A stretch of DNA of 64,000 nt from Mesobacillus sp. AQ2 (GTDB lineage Bacteria > Bacillota > Bacilli > Bacillales > Cytobacillaceae). Within the stretch, counting starts at the first letter, position 1; every line of letters begins with the position of its first letter. The position numbers and the translations under genes were made by a program. Below, in pieces: positions 54,097-63,549 of the stretch. A model generated the notes under the pieces. It saw only the letters and a list, made by a program, of their open reading frames with translations, made no database searches and was not told where the DNA came from. The stretch spans positions 4,593,501-4,657,500 of the forward strand of contig NZ_CP126080.1 of the NCBI RefSeq assembly GCF_030122805.1. The letters run 5' to 3'.

Positions 54097-54178
54097 AAAA
54101 TCATTTACCCCTTTCGATGCTGAATTTTTGGAAGAAAATTTTTAACCAAATCAATTTTCTGAATTTACCTTTAACTCC

Positions 54179-54206
54179 ATTATATAATGAATGAGCATTC
54201 AGTCAA
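54179..54206 (-). promoter_or_regulatory. sigma-A promoter of fadF
   Basis: Minus strand: -35 TTGACT (54201-54206), 16-base spacer, perfect -10 TATAAT (54179-54184), about 85 bases before fadF. Confidence 0.8.
54188..54205. promoter_or_regulatory. FadR-like operator over the fadF promoter
   Basis: TGAATGA-GCAT-TCAGTCA: two 7-base half sites (one mismatch between them) with a 4-base gap, matching the FadR pattern TGAATGA-N4-TCATTCA of bacilli. It covers the -35 and spacer, so a bound repressor would block RNA polymerase. Confidence 0.72.
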
Positions 54207-54337
54207 CTCATTTCCATTCATTTCTGAAAATTGTTTACGCTCGCCCTTTTACAGGAACTTAACATATATAAAGCGTTTTCGGCAAAAATAATATGAAATG
54301 TACAACCCTAAATTTTTAACAAGGGAGCCAAAACGCT

Positions 54338-55537
54338 ATGGGAATTGGATGGATGATATTTTGGATAATAGCCGGGATTGCACTGTGGGTCACCGCGGAT
54401 TTCCTTCTTGGCAGGAAGCAGCATCTTGCAAATGCAAAAAAGTACGCTTTTCCAGAAAGGTATAGTGATCTGGAAATATTCGCAAAGGGACCAGAATTGT
54501 TCGAGGATTTATTTTCTGAAATTAAAAAGGCCAGACAGCACATTCATATTTTATTTTATATCATCAAAGATGATAAACTCAGCCACGAGTTCGTCACTTT
54601 ATTGAAGAACAAAGCACAGGAGGGAGTTGAAGTTCGGCTTCTTGTAGATTGGATCGGAAGCAACTTGAAACGGAAGACGATCAAGTCCCTGAAGGCAGCG
54701 GGAGTGCAGTTCGCTTATACCCATATTCCGAAGCCTCCCTTTTTGTTCTATTCATCCCAGGTCCGCAACCATCGTAAGATTACGGTTATTGACGGACAAA
54801 TCGGTTACCTTGGCGGCTTTAATATTGGGGATGAATATAATGACAAGAATCCAAAGCTTTCACCTTGGCGGGATTATCATTTGAAATTAACTGGTGAAGG
54901 GATTGTTGACTTGCAGAAAGAATTTTTACGTGACTGGCAATGTGCAAGCAAGGTGAACCTTCTCCAGAACAAAGCGTACTTTCCTGAGTTGCAAAAGGGA
55001 TCGATTCGCCAGCAGTTCGTCCCAACCGAAGGTGATTCACTCGAAGACTTAATCGCCACGTTAATCAGCGAAGCAAAGAAATCCATCATCATCGGCACAC
55101 CATATTTCATTCCAAGCAAAGAGGTATTTGAGCAATTAAATGCTGCGATTTCCCGGGGAGTGTCCGTTACGGTCCTTGTCCCATATAAGTCCGACCATAT
55201 TCTCGTAAAAGAAGCATCGTACAGGTATTTACGTTCCCTCCTCAAGGATGGAGCCGATGTATATCAATATTTGAAGGGTTTTTATCATGCCAAAGTCGTG
55301 ATGATCGATGACAATATTTGTGATATCGGAACAGCAAATTTTGATCAACGAAGCATGTTTTTAAATTATGAATTGAATTGCTTAGTTTATGACCCTTCTT
55401 TTATTAAAAAAGTGAAGCATATTCTCACTGAAGACATGTTGGATTCTCATAAAGCTTCACTTGCTGACTTCAGCCGCGCAAACCTGTTTTTATCATTCAA
55501 AGAAACAGCCGCAAGGACGATTTCATTTTTCCTATAG
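54338..55537 (+). CDS. cardiolipin synthase-like phospholipase D family protein
   Basis: 399 residues: one N-terminal membrane helix, then two PLD domains with HxK motifs (NHRKITVIDG and YHAKVVMIDD). It most resembles YwjE-type ClsB proteins that transfer a phosphatidyl group to make cardiolipin. The single N-terminal anchor and 399-residue length are shorter than classical ClsA. AAGGGAG precedes the ATG. It is divergent from fadF. Substrate is inferred from family. Confidence 0.88.
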   Translation: MGIGWMIFWIIAGIALWVTADFLLGRKQHLANAKKYAFPERYSDLEIFAKGPELFEDLFSEIKKARQHIHILFYIIKDDKLSHEFVTLLKNKAQEGVEVRLLVDWIGSNLKRKTIKSLKAAGVQFAYTHIPKPPFLFYSSQVRNHRKITVIDGQIGYLGGFNIGDEYNDKNPKLSPWRDYHLKLTGEGIVDLQKEFLRDWQCASKVNLLQNKAYFPELQKGSIRQQFVPTEGDSLEDLIATLISEAKKSIIIGTPYFIPSKEVFEQLNAAISRGVSVTVLVPYKSDHILVKEASYRYLRSLLKDGADVYQYLKGFYHAKVVMIDDNICDIGTANFDQRSMFLNYELNCLVYDPSFIKKVKHILTEDMLDSHKASLADFSRANLFLSFKETAARTISFFL

Positions 55538-55645
55538 GCTCTTTTCGTAAAAATTCAGAAACATCTCTGAAAAGCAGCGAAAACAGCCTTTCTATAACAT
55601 AACCGGAGTTAGTGTTCGGCCTCCTCCGGAAAAAGGAGGTTCTAT

Positions 55646-56602
55646 ATGATCATTCGGCTAGGATATGTATCCACCGCCATCAGCCTATGGGATGCATCTC
55701 CCTCCAAGGCACTTACGTTTGCCAGATACGGGCAGCTGCCTGAGGAGGAGCGGTATGAAAAATTGCTTTCCGTTACCTATCAAAATCTCTTGAACACCGA
55801 AAGAATGATTCATTACAATATCGCCCATGACATTCCTTTATACCGCTTTTCCAGCTCGATCGCCCCGCTGGCGACCCATCCGGAGGTCAAGTGGGATTTT
55901 GTCACACCTTTTCGTGAAAAATGGCTGGAAATCGGTGCGTTGGTGAAAAAGCATGAGCTGCGCACAAGCTTCCATCCTAACCAGTATACGCTGTTCACTT
56001 CCCCGAGGGAGAAAGTGACGGCCAATGCCATCATCGATATGGAATATCACTACGGAATGCTCGAAGCAATGGGATTGGAAAACAACGCACTCATCAATAT
56101 CCATATTGGCGGGGCTTACGGAAACAAAGAAGAGACAATTTTGCGTTTTCATGAAAACTTCGCAAAACTGCCTCCCCATATCAAGGCAATCACCACCCTT
56201 GAAAACGATGATAAAACCTATAATTCTGAAGAAACATTGAAGGCTTGTAAAAAAGAGGACGTGCCATTCATGTTCGATTATCACCATCACATGGCAAACC
56301 TCTGTGAAGAGCCTCTTGAAAAATTGCTTCCTGAAGGTTTCACGACCTGGGAACGGATCGGGATGAAGCCGAAGGTCCACATTTCCTCACCGAAATCGGA
56401 AAAAGCCTACCGGTCACATGCCGATTACGTGGATCCGGAATTCATCCTTCCGCTGATCGATATTTTACGGAGTATAGGCCAGGACGTCGATTTCATGATC
56501 GAAGCGAAGGAGAAGGACAAAGCCGCGCTTAGGCTCGTCGAGGATTTGGCGAAAATCCGCGGAGTGAAGCGGATTGGCGGGGCTGTTTTGGAGTGGAAGT
56601 GA
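55646..56602 (+). CDS. uvsE: UV damage endonuclease
   Basis: 318-residue UvdE/UvsE-family endonuclease (ywjD) with a TIM-barrel fold and metal residues in [40 protein letters not shown] and KVHISSP. It nicks 5' to UV photoproducts and other lesions, an alternative to UvrABC, and in B. subtilis acts in spore DNA repair. AAAGGAGG precedes the ATG. It is probably co-transcribed with the upstream gene or has its own promoter in the 108-base gap. Confidence 0.94.
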   Translation: MIIRLGYVSTAISLWDASPSKALTFARYGQLPEEERYEKLLSVTYQNLLNTERMIHYNIAHDIPLYRFSSSIAPLATHPEVKWDFVTPFREKWLEIGALVKKHELRTSFHPNQYTLFTSPREKVTANAIIDMEYHYGMLEAMGLENNALINIHIGGAYGNKEETILRFHENFAKLPPHIKAITTLENDDKTYNSEETLKACKKEDVPFMFDYHHHMANLCEEPLEKLLPEGFTTWERIGMKPKVHISSPKSEKAYRSHADYVDPEFILPLIDILRSIGQDVDFMIEAKEKDKAALRLVEDLAKIRGVKRIGGAVLEWK

Positions 56603-56645
56603 TGAATAAAGAAACTAGGAAAGATAATGGTATCCGCTACCTATA

Positions 56646-56654
56646 TGGTATAAT
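56646..56654 (+). promoter_or_regulatory. extended -10 promoter of the type I toxin
   Basis: TGGTATAAT: a TG-extended perfect -10 box. The toxin mRNA would start near 56661. No clear -35 is visible, which suits an extended -10. Confidence 0.72.
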
Positions 56655-56723
56655 TAACTAGCACAGCAAAAAGCAGGGTGTGCAGCGGCCGTCCCCAATC
56701 CAGCAGGAAAGGGGGTGACGCTG

Positions 56724-56819
56724 ATGGTTACGTATGAAGCAATGAACTTGATGGTGAGCTTCGCCACGCTTATCGTTGCCGTAATCGCCATAGGTATTTC
56801 TTCTAATAAAAAGAAGTAA
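56724..56819 (+). CDS. 31-residue holin-like type I toxin
   Basis: ATG to TAA encodes 31 residues: a short polar start (MVTYEAMNL), one membrane helix (about 10-25, rich in V, I and A) and a basic end (SSNKKK). This matches the putative holin-like toxins of Bacillaceae (TxpA/BsrG-like), which damage the membrane if translated. GGGGGTGA lies five bases before the ATG. The mRNA 5' end (56679-56690) is complementary to its own 3' region (56823-56832, 56869-56876), the long-range pairing known to hide ribosome sites in such toxin mRNAs. A convergent antisense RNA overlaps its 3' end. Confidence 0.85.
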   Translation: MVTYEAMNLMVSFATLIVAVIAIGISSNKKK

Positions 56820-56950
56820 CCTACCCTGCACATCGCCAAATGTGAGTAGATTACTTCTATTCGGAACTGGCCGCTGTAATTCAAGCAGCTTGCTGTGTAT
56901 TGAGATCTCGGTTGCAGCCGAGATCTCTTTTTTTACTATATGGACTTTAT
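56806..56950 (-). ncRNA. antisense antitoxin RNA opposite the type I toxin 3' end
   Basis: A strong minus-strand promoter (56957-56985) would start an RNA near 56950 that covers the toxin terminator, 3' leader and last codons. It ends at a hairpin GAAGTAATCTAC / GTAGGTTACTTC (56813-56857) followed by TTTTT. About 145 nt, like SR4/RatA-type antitoxins. Its existence as a transcript is inferred from promoter and terminator. Confidence 0.78.
56902..56934 (+). terminator. toxin mRNA terminator
   Basis: Perfect 10-bp stem GAGATCTCGG / CCGAGATCTC, 6-base loop, then seven T on the plus strand. Confidence 0.93.
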
Positions 56951-56956
56951 GCTTAA

Positions 56957-56985
56957 ATTATAAACCTTATATTACATCAATTCAA
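56957..56985 (-). promoter_or_regulatory. antitoxin RNA promoter
   Basis: Minus strand: -35 TTGAAT (56980-56985), 17-base spacer, perfect -10 TATAAT (56957-56962), pointing into the toxin locus. Confidence 0.8.
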
Positions 56986-57029
56986 CAAAACCGATAATAC
57001 TTCACTATAATTTGGAAGTTCAGTTACTA

Positions 57030-57062
57030 AGAGAGACCCAGCCAAGTGGCTGGATCTCTTAA
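57030..57062 (-). terminator. hairpin after argS
   Basis: AGAGATCCAGCC / GGCTGGGTCTCT with a 4-base loop directly after the argS stop. The T-run is weak, so termination may be partial. Confidence 0.6.
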
Positions 57063-57070
57063 AAGGTATA

Positions 57071-58741
57071 TTACATCTTCTCCGGAGCAGATACCCCGAT
57101 CAACTCAAGTGCATTCTTCAAAGTGATCTGCGCTGTCTTGATCAGCGACAGACGGGCTGCTGTTCTTTCTTTATTCTCCAGATCCAGTACTTTTTCAGCG
57201 TTGTAGAAGCTGTGGAATACGGATGCCAGTTCGAAAATGTAGTTAGAGATTCGATGCGGCATACGCTTCTGGGCTGCTTCGGCAACAGCCAGCGGGAATT
57301 CTCCCAGCTTTTTCAGCAGGTCGATTTCCTTCTCGGATTGGATATGCTTGAAGTCTGCTTCAATGTCGAAAATCAAACCTTGCTCTGCAGCAGAACGCAG
57401 AATGCTGTTAATGCGGGCGTGAGCATATTGTGCGTAGAATACCGGGTTTTCGTTTGACTGGGAAACGGCCAGGTCAAGATCGAAGTCCATGTGAGTATCA
57501 GCGCTTCTCATTGCGAAGAAGTAACGCACTGCATCCAGGCCTACTTCATCAATCAAATCACGCATTGTCACCGCTTTACCCGTACGCTTGCTCATCTTCA
57601 TCTTTTCGCCATTCTTGTACAGGTGGACGAGCTGGATGATTTCGACTTCAAGCGCATCACGGTCATAGCCCAATGCCTGGATCGCCGCCTTCATCCGCGG
57701 GATGTACCCGTGGTGGTCTGCTCCCCAGATGTTGATCAGCTTTTCAAAACCGCGCTCAAGCTTGTCTTTATGGTAGGCAATATCAGGCAGCAGGTAAGTA
57801 TAAGAGCCATCCTGCTTGATCAGCACGCGGTCCTTGTCATCTCCAAGCTCTGATGAACGGAACCATGTTGCGCCGTCCTCCTCATAGATATGGCCATTTT
57901 CACGCAATGCTTCAAGCGCCACGTCAATTTTGCCGTTTTGATATAGAGATGTTTCCGAGTACCAAACATCGAACTTAACACGGAAGTTTTCAAGGTCCTG
58001 CTTCAGTTTTTCCATTTCATATTTCAGGCCATATTCACGGAAAGCATCAAAACGCTCCTGTTCAGGAACATTTACATACTTATCACCAAACTCTTCAGCC
58101 AGGGTCTGGCCTATCCCAATGATGTCAGCGCCATGGTAGCCATCCTCAGGCATCTGCTTATCCATGCCAAGCGCCTGGAAATAGCGAGCCTCAACAGAGA
58201 GCGCCAGGTTATTGATCTGGTTGCCGGCATCATTGATATAGTACTCACGGGAAACATCGTAACCCGCTTTAGCGAGCACATTGCACAAAGTATCGCCGAC
58301 AGCCGCGCCGCGCGCATGTCCAAGGTGTAGGTCGCCAGTCGGGTTCGCCGAAACGAACTCAACCTGGATTTTCTCGCCGTTTCCTACCTTTGATTCCCCA
58401 TAGTTATCCCCTGCTTCAAGGATTGCCGGAATCAAATCCGTCAGATAGCTATTGTCCATGTAAAAATTGATGAAGCCCGGACCGGCAATTTCAATTTTCT
58501 CAATGGATGCCTTGCTTTTATCAAAGTTCTCGATCAATTGTTCAGCGATCTGGCGCGGAGCTTTCTTCGCCACGCGGGCAAGCTGCATCGCCATATTCGT
58601 GGAGTAGTCACCGTGCGCTTTTTCCTTTGGCGTTTCAAGGATCACAGCCGGAATCTGCGCTTCTTCAGCAAGATTGGCCTTGATGATCGCCTGCTTGATT
58701 TCTTCCTTCAGCTTCAATTGAACCTGTTCAACTATATTCAT
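57071..58741 (-). CDS. argS: arginyl-tRNA synthetase
   Basis: 556-residue class I synthetase. The HIGH-type motif is HLGH ([20 protein letters not shown]), and the KMSKS-type motif is KMSKRTG; the N-terminal Add1 and C-terminal anticodon-binding domains are complete. It overlaps ywiB by four bases (ATGA) and is probably translated from the ywiB-argS mRNA. Length is normal. Confidence 0.96.
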   Translation of the reverse strand: MNIVEQVQLKLKEEIKQAIIKANLAEEAQIPAVILETPKEKAHGDYSTNMAMQLARVAKKAPRQIAEQLIENFDKSKASIEKIEIAGPGFINFYMDNSYLTDLIPAILEAGDNYGESKVGNGEKIQVEFVSANPTGDLHLGHARGAAVGDTLCNVLAKAGYDVSREYYINDAGNQINNLALSVEARYFQALGMDKQMPEDGYHGADIIGIGQTLAEEFGDKYVNVPEQERFDAFREYGLKYEMEKLKQDLENFRVKFDVWYSETSLYQNGKIDVALEALRENGHIYEEDGATWFRSSELGDDKDRVLIKQDGSYTYLLPDIAYHKDKLERGFEKLINIWGADHHGYIPRMKAAIQALGYDRDALEVEIIQLVHLYKNGEKMKMSKRTGKAVTMRDLIDEVGLDAVRYFFAMRSADTHMDFDLDLAVSQSNENPVFYAQYAHARINSILRSAAEQGLIFDIEADFKHIQSEKEIDLLKKLGEFPLAVAEAAQKRMPHRISNYIFELASVFHSFYNAEKVLDLENKERTAARLSLIKTAQITLKNALELIGVSAPEKM

Positions 58742-59181
58742 TTGCCTTCCTCCTTATATTTAATCGTCATATGGTATGTACCTGCACTCGCGCCCTGGAT
58801 CGCCATTTCATACAGCAAGTCCACATGGCCCTCCTGCTTTTCCTCGTTAAAATCCAGATCAAGACGCTTCGTCAGCGCAGAAGTCTCGAGCAGACCGTAT
58901 GGCGTCTTGTAATTGCCAGGGGTTTTTTTATTCAGCAGAAAATGAAGCCTCATCTTGATTGCACCGCTGCGCAGGATCAGCACTTCATCTCCTGAAATTT
59001 TCACCGTCGTATGAACATCCCCTTCCTCCATCACTTCATCATACTGGAGGTACGAGCTGTTCGCCTTTTTATAGTATCGGCCAAAAGTGGTCAATTCAAA
59101 AGTATCCTTCTCACTGCCACTATAAATTGCCGTTTTCACCGTCACCTTTACAGGAGTCTGTTCAGCGGGTCCAGTTGACAC
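58738..59181 (-). CDS. ywiB: DUF1934 protein YwiB
   Basis: 147 residues, mostly beta strand (a calycin/lipocalin-like DUF1934 fold), with [18 protein letters not shown] and [15 protein letters not shown] as family segments. Function unknown; it is conserved just before argS in bacilli. AAAAGGAT lies nine bases before the GTG at 59181; the longest frame to 59205 starts inside weaker sequence. Confidence 0.88.
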   Translation of the reverse strand: MSTGPAEQTPVKVTVKTAIYSGSEKDTFELTTFGRYYKKANSSYLQYDEVMEEGDVHTTVKISGDEVLILRSGAIKMRLHFLLNKKTPGNYKTPYGLLETSALTKRLDLDFNEEKQEGHVDLLYEMAIQGASAGTYHMTIKYKEEGK

Positions 59182-59349
59182 CGATAACACATCCTTTTCA
59201 AACACTATTATAACTTTATAAGTATAAATATTCTCCTATGAAAGTGCAAGGTTCTCGGAGATTTGAATGATAAATGGAATACCCTGATAGGATTAACTCT
59301 GCTGAAAAGCGGGTATTGATTATCAAAACCTTTTAAGGAGGTGGCCTTC

Positions 59350-59502
59350 ATGAAAATTGAAGTTAAATGCGAAGTAGAAAACTGCAAATACTGGGCTGAA
59401 GGCGACAAATGTGTTGCTGATTCAATCCTTGTCGTTGCGAATTCAGGAAAACAGGCACTAAATGAACGCGAAACCATTTGTGATACATTCGAAAAGATGT
59501 AA
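59350..59502 (+). CDS. small DUF1540 protein
   Basis: 50 residues with four cysteines (CEVENC near 7-12, one at about 20 and one at 43) that probably bind zinc; DUF1540 family of Firmicutes, function unknown. AAGGAGG lies eight bases before the ATG. A good terminator follows at once, so it is a single small gene between two minus-strand genes. Confidence 0.88.
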   Translation: MKIEVKCEVENCKYWAEGDKCVADSILVVANSGKQALNERETICDTFEKM

Positions 59503-59510
59503 GAATGTGA

Positions 59511-59542
59511 AAAACCGGCTGGCGAAATGCCTGCCGGTTTTA
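59511..59542 (+). terminator. terminator of the DUF1540 gene
   Basis: Stem AAAACCGGC / GCCGGTTTTA, 13-base loop, T-run on the plus strand. Confidence 0.85.
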
Positions 59543-59578
59543 TCATGTTCAGGGAATCCAGTGATATCCCTCATTATC

Positions 59579-59670
59579 CCGCGAAAACTAGCCTCGATTC
59601 CGCGAAAAATACCCCCCTATCCCGCGAAAGTCTCCCCTAATTCCGCCAAAAACAACCCCGATCCCGCGAA
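59579..59670. repeat. CCGCGAA array, five copies, 21-22 bp period
   Basis: CCGCGAA at 59579, 59600, 59622, 59643 (CCGCCAA) and 59664. Same word as the 16239-16350 array but unrelated linkers. It lies between the DUF1540 terminator and the convergent transporter gene. Confidence 0.88.
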
Positions 59671-59697
59671 CTGGAAAAAACTCGAGATTTTTACCAG

Positions 59698-61017
59698 TTA
59701 GAAAAATAGCATTCCAGCTGAAATGACAACTCCTGAAACAACCAGCATGAGGACACAGTATCCCATGATATCTTTTGCCTTCAAACCGGCAATTGCCAGT
59801 GCTGGCAGTGCCCAGAACGGCTGGATCAGGTTGGTCCATGCATCACCCCAGGCAACAGCCATCGCCGTTTTTGGGATCGAAACACCAAGAGTCTGTGCTG
59901 CGTCAAGCATGACAGGCGCCTGGACTGCCCATTGTCCTCCGCCAGACGGTACAAAGAAGTTGACTAGTCCCGCGCTCAGGAAGGTGAAGAACGGGAAGGT
60001 GAATTCATTCGAAATCGACACGAAGCCTTCCGACATGACCGCTGCCAGGCCAGAAGCTGTCATCATACCCATGATCCCCGCGTAGAAAGGGAATTGGATG
60101 ATGATTCCGCTTGCCCCTTTTACCGCATTCACCACCGCGTCAAGGAATCGCTTTGGCGTTCCATGGAACAGGATTCCGAGGAATAGGAACAAGAAGTTAA
60201 CTATATCGAGATTTAGCTTGAATCCGTTTGTTGCAAAATAGTAAAACAGGAAAACAAGGCCCATTATTCCAATCAATAAAGAAATGATTCTGCTGTTTTC
60301 CAGTTTTTCTGCAGGTGTCATCGCTCCCTGCTCAATTGCCGCTGCCTGAACATCCGCTTCAAGCAATACAGGATCGACCATCACTGTTTGATCCTTAGAT
60401 GGCATCATCATTCGGTTAACTACCGGCAAGACGATAAGCAAGATTAAGATAATCAAAAGATTGAAGCCTGCAAAAATCGTCTGGTCAGTCGGGATGATTC
60501 CAATCAGATCCTGGGAGAAGTGCCCCTCCGTCGCAATCGTCAGCGGAATCGAACCAGAGATGCCGCCATGCCAGACGATGAAGCCCCCGTAAGCGCTTGC
60601 AATTAACAGTCTGTAGTCGACATTTTGAATCTTTTTCGCCAGCTCTTTCGCGAATAGAGCACCTATGACCAGACCAAATCCCCAGTTGATCAAGCTTGCG
60701 ATCATTGAAACGACCGTGACGATCACAATCGCCTGCCCCGGCGATTTCGCCAGCGATGCCAGCGCACCCAATCCTTTTTTAAAGATATTGCTGCTCGCGA
60801 GAACATGCCCTGTCACAAGCACGAGCACCATCTGCATCGAGAACGTCAGCAGGCTCCAGAAGCCGCCGCCCCAATGCTGGGCCATTTGATAAGGACCACT
60901 GTCAGTAAAAATAAGGCCCAATCCAAATACAACAAAAGTTAGGATAATGACAAAAAGAAATGGATCAGGCAAATACCGCTGCATCAGGCGGTTGAAAAAA
61001 GAAACCAACATTTTCAT
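59698..61017 (-). CDS. short-chain fatty acid transporter (AtoE family)
   Basis: 439-residue protein with about 10-12 membrane helices (TIGR00366 / AtoE, PF02667). Signature segments include NWGFGLVIGALFAKELAKK, GGFIVWHGGISGSIPL and FFVPSGGGQWAVQAPVM. It should bring short-chain fatty acids such as acetoacetate or butyrate into the cell. AAGGAGG lies nine bases before the ATG at 61017. It has no enzyme partner beside it, but the nearby acyl-CoA block could use its substrates. Confidence 0.9.
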   Translation of the reverse strand: MKMLVSFFNRLMQRYLPDPFLFVIILTFVVFGLGLIFTDSGPYQMAQHWGGGFWSLLTFSMQMVLVLVTGHVLASSNIFKKGLGALASLAKSPGQAIVIVTVVSMIASLINWGFGLVIGALFAKELAKKIQNVDYRLLIASAYGGFIVWHGGISGSIPLTIATEGHFSQDLIGIIPTDQTIFAGFNLLIILILLIVLPVVNRMMMPSKDQTVMVDPVLLEADVQAAAIEQGAMTPAEKLENSRIISLLIGIMGLVFLFYYFATNGFKLNLDIVNFLFLFLGILFHGTPKRFLDAVVNAVKGASGIIIQFPFYAGIMGMMTASGLAAVMSEGFVSISNEFTFPFFTFLSAGLVNFFVPSGGGQWAVQAPVMLDAAQTLGVSIPKTAMAVAWGDAWTNLIQPFWALPALAIAGLKAKDIMGYCVLMLVVSGVVISAGMLFF

Positions 61018-61138
61018 CCTTATTACCTCCTTTTTAGTAGTTACCTTCATAAATACTATATTTTCTATACATTTCGGAATATTCCTTCTTTTAATACCAA
61101 CTATTAATACTTGGTTTTTAAAAAATCCCTATACAAGA

Positions 61139-61424
61139 CTGTTGATTTTCGTTCCAGGCGCTTCGCTTTCCGCTGGAAGAATATGAAAAAGACCAACTGC
61201 CGTCTTTTTCATAAACAATTCTTCCTTGGGGCTGGCGCTGAGCCTCCTCGTCGCTTTGCTGCTGCGGGGTGCAAATGATCCCTCACGCGAATCATTTCAC
61301 CTAGGTCTCACCTGACCAGACACACCCGCAGGACACTGAATGGGCTTCCTCGAGTTTGCCCACGCACGATGGAAATGCGTTAGCATTTTCGGAGGAGTCT
61401 ACTCGCCTTCCACTACAATCAACA
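61139..61424. repeat. dispersed structured element, copy C (286 bp)
   Basis: Same length and long form as copy A (32577-32862), with ends CTGTTGATT / AATCAACA. The inner stem is GGCG / CGCC. Between copies A and C most differences are point changes in loops. It fills much of the 497-base gap between speB and the transporter; no other feature was seen there apart from the speB terminator. Confidence 0.9.
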
Positions 61425-61472
61425 AGGTTTAAAAATCAACCTTCAGCTTTTAATAGAGCCGTAAATAACCAT

Positions 61473-61503
61473 AAAAAAATGCCCCCTCAATAAAGGGAGC
61501 ATT
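61473..61503 (-). terminator. speB terminator
   Basis: Stem AATGCTCCCTTT / GAGGGGGCATT with T-run on the minus strand, after the speB stop. Confidence 0.85.
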
Positions 61504-61514
61504 GCTTAACTTTC

Positions 61515-62387
61515 TTATTTTACAAATCCAAGCAGCATTTCACGTATGATTTTGCTAGCTGTGTTTGCGGTCATTTCGGATGTATCGTAGATTGGCGCTA
61601 CTTCCACAAGGTCGGCTCCTACTACATTGACTTCAGAGTTTGCGATCGCATGGATGGAAGCCAGCAGTTCCTTGGAAGTGATGCCGCCAGCGTCAACCGT
61701 TCCTGTTCCAGGAGCGTGAGCCGGGTCAAGAACATCGATATCGATCGTCACATAAACCGGACGCTCAGCAAGCTTCGGCAATACTTCCTTCAACGGTTCA
61801 AGAACCTCAAACTTAGAAATATGCATGCCCACTTCCTTGGCCCATTCGAATTCTTCCTTCATCCCTGAACGGATCCCGAATGAATAAACATTCTTCGGTC
61901 CGATGTGCTCAGCGATCTTACGGATTGGCGTGGAGTGTGACAATGGCTCGCCCTCATAATGCTCACGCAGGTCAGTGTGTGCATCAAAGTGAATGATGGC
62001 AAGGTCTTCATACTTTTTCGCGAATGCCTTCATGACCGGCCATGACACGAGGTGCTCGCCGCCCATTCCAAGCGGGAATTTTTCCTCAGCCAAAAGCTTG
62101 TCCACGTACTCCTCGATTAAATCAAGGCTCTTCTGGGCATTACCGAATGGCAGCGGGATGTCTCCTGCATCGAAGTAGTTAAGGTCTGCCATCTCGCGGT
62201 CAAGATACGGGCTGTATTCTTCAAGGCCGATCGATACCTCACGGATGCGGGTCGGGCCGAAACGTGAACCCGGACGGTAGCTGACAGTCCAGTCCATTGG
62301 CATTCCGTAAAGGACAGCCTTGCTTTCTCCATAGTTTGAATGGCTGCCGATAAACACATTGCCAGAATAGGCTTCATCAAAACGCAT
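61515..62387 (-). CDS. speB: agmatinase
   Basis: 290-residue ureohydrolase that turns agmatine into putrescine and urea. The binuclear manganese motifs are intact: GMGGEHLVSW, IIHFDAHTDLRE and YVTIDIDVLDPAHAPGTGT. GAGGTG precedes the ATG at 62387. It lies downstream of speE, so spermidine synthesis and its putrescine supply are clustered, as in B. subtilis. Confidence 0.95.
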   Translation of the reverse strand: MRFDEAYSGNVFIGSHSNYGESKAVLYGMPMDWTVSYRPGSRFGPTRIREVSIGLEEYSPYLDREMADLNYFDAGDIPLPFGNAQKSLDLIEEYVDKLLAEEKFPLGMGGEHLVSWPVMKAFAKKYEDLAIIHFDAHTDLREHYEGEPLSHSTPIRKIAEHIGPKNVYSFGIRSGMKEEFEWAKEVGMHISKFEVLEPLKEVLPKLAERPVYVTIDIDVLDPAHAPGTGTVDAGGITSKELLASIHAIANSEVNVVGADLVEVAPIYDTSEMTANTASKIIREMLLGFVK

Positions 62388-62420
62388 TGCAAACACCTCT
62401 TTTTAAAAATATTTTTACAG

Positions 62421-62450
62421 TAAAACGGCCCCCGGGAAACCGGGAAGCCG
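62421..62450 (-). terminator. speE terminator
   Basis: Stem CGGCTTCCCGG / CCCGGGGGCCG with a short T-rich loop and TTTT tail on the minus strand. Confidence 0.8.
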
Positions 62451-62463
62451 ATTGAGATTTTGA

Positions 62464-63291
62464 TTATTTTACAAGGTCGCCAACAAATTTAGGCAAGACG
62501 AAAGCTGCTTTGTGAAGCTCTTTCGTGTAGTACTTTGTTTCGATGTCGTGGAAACGCTCCTCGCCCACTTCAAGCGGATCGTGCTTCTTGGATCCAAGTG
62601 TGAATGCCCACATTCCGCTTGGGTATGTCGGGATATTCGCCACATAAAGGCGAGTGATCGGAAAGATTTCCTTTACATCCTTTTGAACGTTGCGGATCAG
62701 GTCAGCCTTGAACCATGGGTTGTCAGACTGGGCAACGAAAATTCCGTCTTCCTTCAGTGCCTTTGAAATTCCAGCGTAAAAGCCTTTTGTGAAAAGGTTC
62801 ACCGCAGGGCCAACTGGTTCAGTCGAGTCAACCATGATGACATCATACTGGTTGTCGCTTTCGGCGATATGCATGAAGCCGTCGCCAACCTGGACATCGA
62901 CGCGCGGGTCGTCCAGCTTGCCTGCGATTTCAGGCAGGTATTTCTTTGAGTACTCGATGACTTTCCCATCGATATCGACAAGAGTCGCCTTTTTCACGCT
63001 TGGGTGCTTAAGCACTTCACGGATGACACCGCCGTCGCCGCCGCCTACTACCAATACCTGCTCAGGGTTCGGGTGTGTGAACAACGGAATATGCGCAACC
63101 ATTTCGTGGTAAACGAACTCATCTTTTACAGAAGTCATAACCATGTCATCAAGCAGAAGCATATTGCCCCACTCTTCTGTTTCAACCATGTCAAGCTTCT
63201 GGAATTCTGTCTGTTCTGTATGTAACGTCTTGTTCACTTTCATTGTAATACCAAAGTTTTCTGTCTGCTTTTCTGTAAACCAAAGACCCAT
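62464..63291 (-). CDS. speE: spermidine synthase
   Basis: 275-residue aminopropyltransferase: putrescine plus decarboxylated SAM gives spermidine. The nucleotide-binding [16 protein letters not shown] and catalytic [10 protein letters not shown] (acidic pocket) are present. The frame extends 32 codons upstream; the ATG at 63291 ([16 protein letters not shown]) is the family start. It precedes speB in the operon. Confidence 0.95.
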   Translation of the reverse strand: MGLWFTEKQTENFGITMKVNKTLHTEQTEFQKLDMVETEEWGNMLLLDDMVMTSVKDEFVYHEMVAHIPLFTHPNPEQVLVVGGGDGGVIREVLKHPSVKKATLVDIDGKVIEYSKKYLPEIAGKLDDPRVDVQVGDGFMHIAESDNQYDVIMVDSTEPVGPAVNLFTKGFYAGISKALKEDGIFVAQSDNPWFKADLIRNVQKDVKEIFPITRLYVANIPTYPSGMWAFTLGSKKHDPLEVGEERFHDIETKYYTKELHKAAFVLPKFVGDLVK

Positions 63292-63488
63292 TTTTCTTCC
63301 TTCCTTTCGGCAAAAAAATTTTCCGTTATGTTGCGGCGAATTTTTCATGGTGGGAGCCACTGACCAAATTTTATATGAATCAAGCATTGCGCTTACATTT
63401 ATTTGTTATACTTCCCCAACATCACGAATACAAACATCAGAAAAAGTATAGTTGAATCTAGCAAAAATGCAAGCAAAATTTGATTCTA

Positions 63489-63519
63489 TGTTTAAAAACA
63501 GCTGTTTTTTTTCATACTG
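63489..63519 (+). promoter_or_regulatory. possible forespore (sigma-F/G) promoter of pbpG
   Basis: TGTTTA (63489-63494), 18-base spacer, CATACTG (63513-63519), close to the sigma-G pattern TGAATA / CATACTA. It suits pbpG, which is forespore-expressed in B. subtilis, but the match is modest. Confidence 0.4.
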
Positions 63520-63549
63520 ATACTATCTATCTTTTTAGGGGGAAGCAGT

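Noticed and set aside
56654..56884. 76-codon minus-strand frame across the toxin
   Set aside because: Antisense of the toxin and its RNA structures; no ribosome site.
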